A DNA stretch of 64,000 bases from Alphaproteobacteria bacterium (GTDB lineage: Bacteria; Myxococcota_A; UBA796; GCA-2862545), in the NCBI GenBank assembly GCA_020632955.1, contig JACKEO010000003.1, positions 304,812-368,811 on the forward strand. Direction: 5' to 3'. The position numbers and the translations under genes were made by a program. The notes under the pieces are model-generated. The model did not search any database, had not been told where the DNA came from, and was given only the letters and a program-made list of their open reading frames with translations. Positions 56,883 to 64,000 of the stretch are shown here, in pieces. Position 1 is the stretch's first letter. Each line of letters starts with the position of its first letter.

Positions 56883-57752
56883 ATGTACTTCCAGGACCTG
56901 ATCCTCGCGCTGCAACGCTACTGGGGCGAGCGCGGGTGCGTCCTCCTCCAGCCCCACGACTTCCCCATGGGCGCGGGCACCTTCGCGCCTGCCACCTTCC
57001 TGCGGGCCCTCGGGCCCGACCCGTGGAAGGTGGCCTACGTGCAGCCCTGCCGCCGCCCCGGCGACGCGCGCTACGGCGAGAACCCCAACCGCCTGGGGCA
57101 CTACTACCAGTTCCAGGTGATCCTCAAGCCCAGCCCGCCCGACGCCCAGGAGCTCTACCTGGGCAGCCTGCGTGCGGTGGGCATCGACCCCCGCGAGCAC
57201 GACATCCGCTTCGTCGAGGACGACTGGGAGAGCCCCACGCTGGGCGCCTGGGGCCTCGGCTGGGAGGTCTGGATGGATGGCATGGAGGTCACCCAGTACA
57301 CCTACTTCCAGCAGGTGGCGGGCTACCCGTGCCGGCCGGTGAGCTGCGAGCTCACCTACGGGCTCGAGCGCCTCGCGATGTACCTGCAGCGGGTCGACAA
57401 CGTGTACGACCTGGCCTGGGTGGAGGGCGTGTCGTACGGCGACGTCTTCCACCGCAACGAGGTCGAGCAGTCCCGGTACAACTTCGAGCACGCGAACACC
57501 GAGGCCCTCTTCGCGATGTTCGCGCGCACCTTCGACGAGTGCCGCACGCTGGCCGAGCGTGGCGTGGCGCTGCCCGCCTACGACCAGTGCATCCTCACGA
57601 GCCACCTCTTCAACCTGCTCGACGCCCGCGGGGCGATCAGCGTGGCGGAGCGGGCCCAGTACATCAAGCGCATCCGCGAGCTGGCGATGACCTGCGCGGC
57701 CTGCTGGCTGGGTGACGAGCTGCCCGCGCTGTCGGTGGGAGGTGGCGCATGA
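56883..57752 (+). CDS. glyQ: Glycyl-tRNA synthetase alpha subunit
   Basis: Catalytic subunit of bacterial-type tetrameric GlyRS. 289 residues, usual length. Family blocks: MYFQDLILALQRYWGERGCV, PHDFPMGAGTFAPATFLRAL, GENPNRLGHYYQFQVILKPS, GWEVWMDGMEVTQYTYFQQV and SCELTYGLERLAMYLQ. The TGA overlaps the glyS ATG. Confidence 0.97.
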   Translation: MYFQDLILALQRYWGERGCVLLQPHDFPMGAGTFAPATFLRALGPDPWKVAYVQPCRRPGDARYGENPNRLGHYYQFQVILKPSPPDAQELYLGSLRAVGIDPREHDIRFVEDDWESPTLGAWGLGWEVWMDGMEVTQYTYFQQVAGYPCRPVSCELTYGLERLAMYLQRVDNVYDLAWVEGVSYGDVFHRNEVEQSRYNFEHANTEALFAMFARTFDECRTLAERGVALPAYDQCILTSHLFNLLDARGAISVAERAQYIKRIRELAMTCAACWLGDELPALSVGGGA

Positions 57753-59860
57753 GCGCCGGGCTCTTCGTCGAGCTGCGCTGCGAGGAGATCCCCGCGGGCA
57801 TGGTGCGGCCCGCGCTGGCGGGGCTCCGCGACGGCCTCCTCGGGCTGCTCGGGGCACTGGAGCACGGCGAGGTGCAGACCTTCGCCACGCCGCGTCGGCT
57901 GGCCGTGGCCATCGCCGACGTGGCCGCCCGCCGGCCGGTGGAGCGCCGGCAGATCACGGGCCCGCCCGCCGACCGGGCCTTCGACGCCGAGGGCCGTCCC
58001 ACGCCCACCGGGGCGGGCTTCGCCGCGAGCAAGGGCCTGCCGGTCGACGCGCTCGAGATCGTCGAGCTGCCCAAGCGCGGCAAGGTGGTGGCGGTCACCG
58101 TGGAGGAGGGCGGAGAGACCGTCCACGACCTGCTCGCCCAGGGCATGGCCGGCGTGATCGAGCGCATCCCCTGGAAGAAGTCGATGGTGTGGGGCGAGGG
58201 CGGCCTGGCCTTCGGGCGCCCGCTGCACGGGGTGCTGGTGGTCTACGACGGCGCGCTGGTGCCGGGCGAGGCCCACGGGCTGGCCTTCACCGACACCACG
58301 CTGGGCCACCGCCTGTTCCCGGAGCCGCTCCGCGTCACCGGCGTGGAGGGCTGGGCCGAGGGCCTGCGGGCCCGCCGGGTGGAGCCCGATCTGGCGCGAC
58401 GTGCCGCCGCCATCCGGGCCCTGCTGGACGAGGCGGCCGCCACCCTGGGCGCCGATCCCATCCACGACGAGGCCCTGGCCGAGGAGGTGCTCCACCTCGT
58501 CGAGTGGCCCACGCCCGTGCTCGGCTCCTTCGACGAGAGCCTGCTCGAGCTCCCGCCGCGTCTGCTGGTCACGGCGATGAAGGTGCACCAGCGCTACTTC
58601 CCGGTGCACCGTGAGGGGACCCTCACGCACCACTTCGTCGTGGTGGGGAACAACCCCGTGGCCGATCCGGCCGTGATCGCCGAGGGCAACGCCCGGGTGC
58701 TCCGCGCGCGCTTCCACGACGCGCGCTTCTTCCTGGCGGAGGACCGCAAGCGCACGCTCGCGGAGCACGGCGCCAAGCTCGCCACGATGCGCTGGATCCG
58801 TGGCCTGGGCACCATGGCCGACAAGCAGGCCCGCGTGGCCACGCTCGCCGGGCGCCTGGCCGCCTGGTGTGGCGCCGACCCGGGGCATGCTGCCCGTGCG
58901 GGCGCGCTCTGCAAGGCCGACCTGCCGTCGCAGATGGTGGGCGAGTTCCCCGAGCTGCAGGGGCACATGGGGCGCCTCTACGCCACCTTCGGCGGGGAGC
59001 CTCCCGAGGTCGCCCGGGCCATCGAGGAGCACTACCTGCCCGCCGGGGCCGACGACGAGGTGCCCACGAGCCCCGCGGGCGTGGCCGTCGCGCTGGCCGA
59101 CCGCCTCGACACCCTGGTGGGCTGCTTCGGCGTGGGCCTGGAGCCCACCTCGGGCGGCGATCCCCAGGGCCTCCGCCGCGCCGCCCTCGGCGTGCTCCGC
59201 ACGGTGGAGGCCCTCGGTCTCCGGGGGTCGGTGCGGGAGCTCCTGGCCGAGGCGCTGGACGGCTTCGAGGCCGCGGTGGCGTCCGACACGGGCGATGCGG
59301 TGCGCTTCGACGCGTGGATCGCCGGCGCGGCCAAGCGGGCCGACGTGCTCGACCGCCTCGGCGCCTTCTTCCTGGCGCGCTTCAAGGCGGCCAAGGTGGC
59401 GGAGGGCTTCAGCCCCGACGTGGTGGAGGCCGTGCTGGGCGCGGAGGGTGCGCCCGACGACGTGGTGGCGCTCGCCAGCCGGCTGCGCGCCATCGCAGGC
59501 CTCGCCGGCACGCCGGGCTTCCCCGCGCTGCTCCAGACGGTCAAGCGGGTGCTCAACATCGGCGGCGCGGTGCCCGCCGAGCCGCACCATGCCTCGGCCT
59601 GCACGGAGGACGTGGAGCGCGCGCTCCTCTCGGCCGTGCGCGAGGCCGACGCCGACGTGGCCGCTGCCCTCGCCGCCCTCGAGGACGCCCGGGCGCTCCA
59701 GCGGGTCCTCGCCCTGCAGGCGCCGGTGGAGGCCTTCTTCGAGGGCGTCCTCGTGAACGCCGACGACCCCGACGTGCGCGCGCTGCGCCTCGGCATCCTC
59801 GGGGAGGTGGCCCGCACCTTCCGTCGCGTCGCCGACTTCTCCCGCATCACCACCCGCTGA
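57749..59860 (+). CDS. glyS: Glycyl-tRNA synthetase beta subunit
   Basis: tRNA-binding subunit of the alpha2beta2 GlyRS. 703 residues, usual length. Starts LFVELRCEEIPAGMVRPAL; contains FATPRRLAVAI, ITGPPADRAFDAEGRPTPTG, MVGEFPELQGHMGRLYATF and the C-terminal anticodon-binding region around FFEGVLVNADDPDVRALRLG. Translationally coupled to glyQ by ATGA overlap. Confidence 0.97.
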   Translation: MSAGLFVELRCEEIPAGMVRPALAGLRDGLLGLLGALEHGEVQTFATPRRLAVAIADVAARRPVERRQITGPPADRAFDAEGRPTPTGAGFAASKGLPVDALEIVELPKRGKVVAVTVEEGGETVHDLLAQGMAGVIERIPWKKSMVWGEGGLAFGRPLHGVLVVYDGALVPGEAHGLAFTDTTLGHRLFPEPLRVTGVEGWAEGLRARRVEPDLARRAAAIRALLDEAAATLGADPIHDEALAEEVLHLVEWPTPVLGSFDESLLELPPRLLVTAMKVHQRYFPVHREGTLTHHFVVVGNNPVADPAVIAEGNARVLRARFHDARFFLAEDRKRTLAEHGAKLATMRWIRGLGTMADKQARVATLAGRLAAWCGADPGHAARAGALCKADLPSQMVGEFPELQGHMGRLYATFGGEPPEVARAIEEHYLPAGADDEVPTSPAGVAVALADRLDTLVGCFGVGLEPTSGGDPQGLRRAALGVLRTVEALGLRGSVRELLAEALDGFEAAVASDTGDAVRFDAWIAGAAKRADVLDRLGAFFLARFKAAKVAEGFSPDVVEAVLGAEGAPDDVVALASRLRAIAGLAGTPGFPALLQTVKRVLNIGGAVPAEPHHASACTEDVERALLSAVREADADVAAALAALEDARALQRVLALQAPVEAFFEGVLVNADDPDVRALRLGILGEVARTFRRVADFSRITTR

Positions 59861-59898
59861 CGTCCCCCGTCGGCTCCCTCGCCGCCCCAGGAGGCCTC

Positions 59899-62553
59899 GT
59901 GGCCGGCACCCGCTGGATCTACGCCTTCGACGACCCCGCCCTCCCGCCCCCCGACGCGCGCAAGCGCATCCTCGGCGGCAAGGGTGCGGGCCTGTCCTCG
60001 ATGACCGCGATGGGGCTGCCCGTCCCTCCCGGCTTCACGCTCACCACCGAGGCGTGCGTGTGGTTCTTCGAGCACGCCCAGGCATGGCCCGACGGCCTCG
60101 CGGGCGAGCTCCAGGCGGCCGTGTCGGGCCTCGAGGCCCGCACGGGCAAGACCTTCGGCGATCCCTCCGACCCCCTCCTCGTGTCGGTGCGCTCCGGTGC
60201 GCCGGTGTCGATGCCCGGCATGATGGAGACCGTGCTCAACGTGGGCCTGAACGACGCCACGGTGGTCGGCCTGGCGGAGGCGTCCGGCGACGCGTGGTTC
60301 GCCTGGGACAGCTACCGCCGCCTCGTGACGATGTTCGGCGACGTGGTGCGTGAGATCAGCTTCGCCTGGTTCGGGCGCGCGCAGGACGCCTTCCTCGCGG
60401 GACGCAGCCTCCAGGACCTCTCGGCCGACGAGATGGCGGCGCTCACGCGGCGGCTGCTCCAGGTGCACGAGGAGCAGGGCGAGGCCTTCCCGCAGGATCC
60501 GCAGGTGCAGCTCAAGCTGGCCATCGACGCGGTCTTCCGCAGCTACAACAGCGCCAAGGCCCGCTACTACCGCTCCACCCAGGGCATCCCCCACGACACC
60601 GGCACCGCGGTGAACGTGCAGGCCATGGTCTTCGGCAACCTCGGGCCCACCTCGGGCACGGGCGTGGCCTTCACCCGCAACCCGAAGACGGGCGTGGCGG
60701 GGCTGTTCGGCGAGTGGCTGCGCAACGCGCAGGGCGAGGACGTGGTGGCCGGCACCCGCACGCCCCAGCCGCTCAACGACCTGGAGGCCGAGGGGGGCGA
60801 GACCCTGCAGGAGGCGATGCCCGCGGCCTACGACGAGCTGGTGCGCATCCAGGGCATCCTCGAGCAGCACTACCGCGACATGCAGGACCTCGAGTTCACC
60901 ATCGAGCGGGGCACCCTCTGGATGCTGCAGACGCGGTCGGGCAAGCGCACCGGCACGGCGGCGGTCCAGATCGTGGTCGACCTCGTGTCCGAGGGCGTGA
61001 TCTCCCGTGAGGAGGCGCTGCAGCGCGTGGAGCCCAAGGCGCTCGAGATGGTGCTGCGGCCGATCATCCCCGAGGGCGTGGAGCGTCCGGTCATCGCGCG
61101 GGGCCTGCCCGCCAGCCCCGGTGCCGCCACGGGCAAGGTGGTGTTCACCCCCGCCGAGGCCCAGGAGGCCTTCGAGCGCTCCGAGCCCTCGATCCTGGTG
61201 CGCATCGAGACGAGCCCGGAGGACATCCAGGGCATGACGCTGTCGCAGGGCATCCTCACGGCCCGCGGCGGCCAGACCAGCCACGCGGCCGTGGTGGCGC
61301 GCGGCATGGGCAAGCCCTGCGTGGTGGGGTGCTCCGACATCCAGGTGGACCTGTCGCGCGGCCTGTTCTACGCGGGCGACACGCCGGTGCGACGGGGCGA
61401 CTGGGTCACCATCGACGGCCAGACGGGCGAGGTGATGTCGGGCAAGCTCGAGATGCTGGAGCCCCAGGCCGACGGGGGGGCCATGGCCACGCTCCTGGCC
61501 TGGGCCGACGACGTGGCGAGCCTGTCGGTGCGGGCCAACGCCGACACCGGCCCCGATGCGGCCAAGGCCCGCCAGCTCGGCGCCCTCGGCATCGGGCTGT
61601 GCCGCACCGAGCACATGTTCTTCCAGGAGGAGGCGCTCGCGGCGATGCGCCGCATGCTCATCGCCGAGGATCCGCGCAGCCGTCAGCTGGCGCTCCGCGA
61701 CATCCTCCCCATCCAGCGCGGCATGTTCGCCGACCTCTTCCGCGTGATGGACGGGCTGCCCGTCACCATCCGCCTCCTCGACCCGCCGCTGCACGAGTTC
61801 CTCCCGCACAAGGACGAGGACGTCTCGGAGGTGGCGGCCTCGCTGGGCGTGCAGCCCGAGCGCCTGCGGGCGCGGGTGGACGACCTGTCGGAGGCCAACC
61901 CGATGATGGGCCACCGTGGCGTGCGCGTGGGCATCACCACGCCCGAGGTCTACGCCACGCAGGTGCGTGCCATCTTCGAGGCGGCGGCCCTCGTGAGCCG
62001 TGAGGGCGTGGTGGTGCTGCCCGAGGTGATGATCCCGCTGGTGGCGCTGCCCGCCGAGCTGGAGCGCATGCGGGGCCTCGTGGTGGAGACGGCGGAGCGC
62101 GTGCTCACGGAGCACGGCGTCACGCTCAAGTACAAGGTGGGCTCGATGATCGAGCTGCCGCGCGCCGCCCTGCTCGCCGACAGCGTCGCCGTGCACGCCG
62201 ACTTCTTCAGCTTCGGCACCAACGACCTCACGCAGATGGTCTTCGGCTTCTCGCGCGACGACATGGGCAAGTTCTTCCCCGACTACCAGCGGTTGGGCCT
62301 GTTGCCCGAGAGCCCGCTCGCCACCTTCGACACCGAGGGGGTGGGCCAGCTCGTGAAGCTCGGCTCGGAGCGCGGTCGCGCGGGCAACCCCCAGATCAAG
62401 CTGGGCGTGTGCGGCGAGCACGGCGGCGACCCCGTGGGCATCGCCTTCTTCCACACCCTGGGCCTGGACTACGTGAGCTGCTCGCCCTACCGCGTGCCGG
62501 TGGCGCGCCTGGCGGCGGCGCACGCGGCGCTGGCCGACCGCGCCGGGGCGTGA
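59899..62553 (+). CDS. ppdK: Pyruvate, phosphate dikinase
   Basis: Interconverts pyruvate + ATP + phosphate and PEP + AMP + pyrophosphate. 884 residues, usual length. N-terminal ATP-grasp: ILGGKGAGLSSMTAMGLPVP, VRSGAPVSMPGMMETVLNVG, TGTAVNVQAMVFGNLG and FTRNPKTG. The central swivelling domain has the phospho-His in RGGQTSHAAVVARGMGKPCV. The C-terminal TIM barrel has GIGLCRTEHMFF, RLLDPPLHEFLPH, FSFGTNDLTQM and VCGEHGGDP. GGAGG lies 4 nt before the GTG at 59899; earlier in-frame starts would run into glyS. Confidence 0.96.
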   Translation: MAGTRWIYAFDDPALPPPDARKRILGGKGAGLSSMTAMGLPVPPGFTLTTEACVWFFEHAQAWPDGLAGELQAAVSGLEARTGKTFGDPSDPLLVSVRSGAPVSMPGMMETVLNVGLNDATVVGLAEASGDAWFAWDSYRRLVTMFGDVVREISFAWFGRAQDAFLAGRSLQDLSADEMAALTRRLLQVHEEQGEAFPQDPQVQLKLAIDAVFRSYNSAKARYYRSTQGIPHDTGTAVNVQAMVFGNLGPTSGTGVAFTRNPKTGVAGLFGEWLRNAQGEDVVAGTRTPQPLNDLEAEGGETLQEAMPAAYDELVRIQGILEQHYRDMQDLEFTIERGTLWMLQTRSGKRTGTAAVQIVVDLVSEGVISREEALQRVEPKALEMVLRPIIPEGVERPVIARGLPASPGAATGKVVFTPAEAQEAFERSEPSILVRIETSPEDIQGMTLSQGILTARGGQTSHAAVVARGMGKPCVVGCSDIQVDLSRGLFYAGDTPVRRGDWVTIDGQTGEVMSGKLEMLEPQADGGAMATLLAWADDVASLSVRANADTGPDAAKARQLGALGIGLCRTEHMFFQEEALAAMRRMLIAEDPRSRQLALRDILPIQRGMFADLFRVMDGLPVTIRLLDPPLHEFLPHKDEDVSEVAASLGVQPERLRARVDDLSEANPMMGHRGVRVGITTPEVYATQVRAIFEAAALVSREGVVVLPEVMIPLVALPAELERMRGLVVETAERVLTEHGVTLKYKVGSMIELPRAALLADSVAVHADFFSFGTNDLTQMVFGFSRDDMGKFFPDYQRLGLLPESPLATFDTEGVGQLVKLGSERGRAGNPQIKLGVCGEHGGDPVGIAFFHTLGLDYVSCSPYRVPVARLAAAHAALADRAGA

Positions 62554-62557
62554 GCCC

Positions 62558-63142
62558 GTGAGCCCGCTCGGCGCCGTCTGCGTCTACTGCGCCTCCTCCG
62601 AGGCCGTGGTGGCGCGCTACGGCGCCGCCGCCCGCCAGGTGGGTCGCCGCCTCGCCGAACGCGGGGTGCGGGTGGTCTACGGGGGCGGCCGGGTGGGGCT
62701 CATGGGCCAGGTGGCCGACGGCGCCCTGGAGATGGGGGGCGAGGTGGTGGGGGTCATCCCCGAGCGCCTCTACGCGCTGGAGGTGGGCCACGAGGGCTGC
62801 ACCCGCCTCGAGGTGGTGCCCACGATGCACGACCGCAAGGCGCGCATGGCCGAGCTCGCCGACGCCTTCGTGGCGCTCCCCGGCGGGTGGGGCACCTGGG
62901 AGGAGCTGCTCGAGGTCGTGACGTGGACGCAGCTCGGCTACCACCGCAAGCCCGTCGGCGTGCTCGACGTGGACGGGTACTACGCCGGCCTGCGCGCCCT
63001 GCTGGAGCGTGCCGTGGGCGAGGGCTTCGTGCGCCCCGAGGTGGCGGGCATCCTGTCCTTCCACACCGAGGTGGACGGCCTGCTGGACGCCCTGGCGGCG
63101 GCCGAGCTGCCCGAGGTGGAGCGCTGGCTCGTCGAGCCGTGA
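62558..63142 (+). CDS. LOG family nucleotide phosphoribohydrolase
   Basis: A 194-residue LOG-family (lysine decarboxylase-like Rossmann) protein that typically releases the base from nucleoside 5'-monophosphates, including cytokinin precursors. Seen: AVCVYCASSEAVVARYGAAA, VVYGGGRVGLMGQVADGAL, and the signature ALPGGWGTWEELLEVVTWTQ, where PGGxGTxxE is kept with Trp in place of the usual Tyr and Leu. It follows ppdK by 4 bp. Stop codon lies in a hairpin shared with the convergent phosphoesterase gene. Confidence 0.88.
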   Translation: MSPLGAVCVYCASSEAVVARYGAAARQVGRRLAERGVRVVYGGGRVGLMGQVADGALEMGGEVVGVIPERLYALEVGHEGCTRLEVVPTMHDRKARMAELADAFVALPGGWGTWEELLEVVTWTQLGYHRKPVGVLDVDGYYAGLRALLERAVGEGFVRPEVAGILSFHTEVDGLLDALAAAELPEVERWLVEP

Positions 63143-63162
63143 GGCGCGCCCACGCTCACGGC
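63136..63162. terminator. Bidirectional hairpin between convergent genes
   Basis: An 8-bp perfect stem (GCCGTGAG at 63136-63143 with CTCACGGC at 63155-63162) and an 11-nt loop. It contains the end of the LOG-family gene and the stop of the convergent phosphoesterase gene. No T-tract. Confidence 0.4.
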
Positions 63163-64000
63163 GTGAAGGGGATGGTCACCGTGTGGTGGTCGTAGCGGAA
63201 GGCACCCTCGACCGTGCGCCAGACGTCCACCACGCGCACCCGCACCTCGTCGTCCCAGGTGGCATCCGTGAGCACCACGTCGTAGCCGGCGTCGGCGGCG
63301 GGCTGGTCGAAGTCGAGGTGGAAGTGGCCGCCGAGGTTCATCGCCACCACATCCTCCCGTGCGCGCGTCAGCTCGGCGATGCGTCCGCCCTCCACGGCCG
63401 TGAAGCCCCCGGGGATCACCAGCATCGGGTGGTGGGTGAGCACGATCACGCGCTCGTCGAGGCCCTCGGGCACCGCCGCGAGCTCCTCCTCGAAGAAGCG
63501 CCAGGTGCCCCCCTCCACATCGTGCAGCGCGGCGTTCTCGCCCAGGATCGGCAGCTTGATGCGCGTGCCCCAGTCCAGGCCGAGGAAGGTGACGCCGCGG
63601 TGGCGGAAGCGCCAGTTCAGCAGCGTGGCCGGCTCGCCGGTCTCCGGCAGGGTGACCGTGACGTCCGACAGGCGCCAGTCCTCGAGGCGATCGGCCAGCC
63701 CGGCCAGGTGCGGGCTGAACTTCTCGGCGTACAGGGCCTCCTCGCCGTACTGGATCTCGTTGTCGCCGATGACCGGGACCCAGGGGATGGGCAGGGTGTC
63801 GAAGGCGGCCAGGGCGGGGTCGTGGCCCTTCTTCCAGGCGACGTCACCGGCGACGAGGACGAAGTCCACGGCGAGGGCCTCGCGCTGGGCCTCGATCCAC
63901 GTCAGCGCCTCCTCCAGCCGTCGCGTGTGCTCCCCGTCGTCGTAGACGTGCGGATCGGCCACCACCACGAAGGTGAAGGCCCGCGTGTCCTCGGTGGGAC
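63156..64000 (-). CDS. Metallophosphoesterase-like protein, truncated at window edge
   Basis: C-terminal part of a calcineurin-like phosphoesterase; the frame stays open to base 64000 (PTEDTRAFTFVVVADPHVYD), so the true start is outside. Dinuclear-metal motifs: ADPHVYDD (D-x-H), LVAGDVAWK (GD), VIGDNEIQY (GDNE in place of GNHE), VIVLTHHPML (H) and LGGHFHLDFD (GHxH). The C-terminus TVEGAFRYDHHTVTIPF is beta-rich. Substrate unknown. Convergent with the LOG-family gene. Confidence 0.82.
   Translation of the reverse strand, partial: PTEDTRAFTFVVVADPHVYDDGEHTRRLEEALTWIEAQREALAVDFVLVAGDVAWKKGHDPALAAFDTLPIPWVPVIGDNEIQYGEEALYAEKFSPHLAGLADRLEDWRLSDVTVTLPETGEPATLLNWRFRHRGVTFLGLDWGTRIKLPILGENAALHDVEGGTWRFFEEELAAVPEGLDERVIVLTHHPMLVIPGGFTAVEGGRIAELTRAREDVVAMNLGGHFHLDFDQPAADAGYDVVLTDATWDDEVRVRVVDVWRTVEGAFRYDHHTVTIPFTP

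Noticed and set aside
59032..62523. Open frame of over 1100 codons antisense to glyS and ppdK
   Set aside because: Same cause. Both sense genes are textbook enzymes, and the antisense product has no motif or start context.

Overview
The window is very GC-rich DNA (third positions are almost all G or C) with tightly packed genes. It looks like a chromosomal segment of a Myxococcota-type bacterium. The best clue is the thrombospondin-type-3 protein at 5522-7081, whose C-terminus (GGGCS, hydrophobic helix, RRR) matches the MYXO-CTERM sorting signal. Supporting clues are two Ser/Thr kinase homologues, several histidine kinases, many lipoproteins, GTG and TTG starts, and 1-4 nt stop/start overlaps throughout. 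No rRNA, tRNA, phage gene, transposase or CRISPR array was seen.

Layout. 1-5500: an edge fragment, a sigma-70 family factor with a near-consensus promoter, a secreted protein, an orphan NifH-like ATPase, TyrA (chorismate mutase-prephenate dehydrogenase) and a DUF2007/zinc-finger protein. 5522-13824: envelope genes (TSP3/MYXO-CTERM protein coupled to an OmpA porin, lipoproteins, an OmpA-like lipoprotein) plus glutamate-cysteine ligase, a TlpA-like thioredoxin and a hydrolase. 13826-18334: kinase homologue, glycerol-3-phosphate acyltransferase and GpsA joined by GTGA overlaps, then divergent trmL. 18335-19301: a repeat-filled gap and a calcium-loop lipoprotein. 19432-30107: a six-gene operon (receiver-histidine kinase, membrane histidine kinase with eroded ATPase, FecR-domain protein, Ig/beta-barrel protein, 1205-residue Ig lipoprotein, soluble histidine kinase). 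30135-35395 (minus strand): mazG, fxsA, a TPR protein, two radical SAM enzymes and a third protein that looks like a radical SAM barrel without its cluster cysteines. 35440-42786: kinase with a cyclase-like tail, DUF2058, small lipoprotein, N6-methyltransferase, unknown, ileS with an insertion. 42817-50141: two Hsp20s, an inverted-repeat element, an unknown gene beside a KptA-like/Nudix fusion, a retropepsin-TPR/thermonuclease pair, and an effector-associated-domain-like membrane protein. 50176-64000: coaX, a six-repeat lipoprotein, two guanidine-modifying enzymes, glyQS, ppdK, a LOG-family gene and a partial metallophosphoesterase.

How the genes work together. Housekeeping functions (IleRS, GlyRS, CoaX, PPDK, TyrA, MazG, GpsA) alternate with envelope and signalling modules. 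The strongest candidates for undescribed systems are the triple-kinase/Ig-surface operon, the radical SAM trio with a pseudo-enzyme, and the KptA-like/Nudix fusion with its uncharacterised partner. Two interspersed repeat families lie just beyond the 3' ends of genes. Product names come from motif recognition by eye; no database search was possible.
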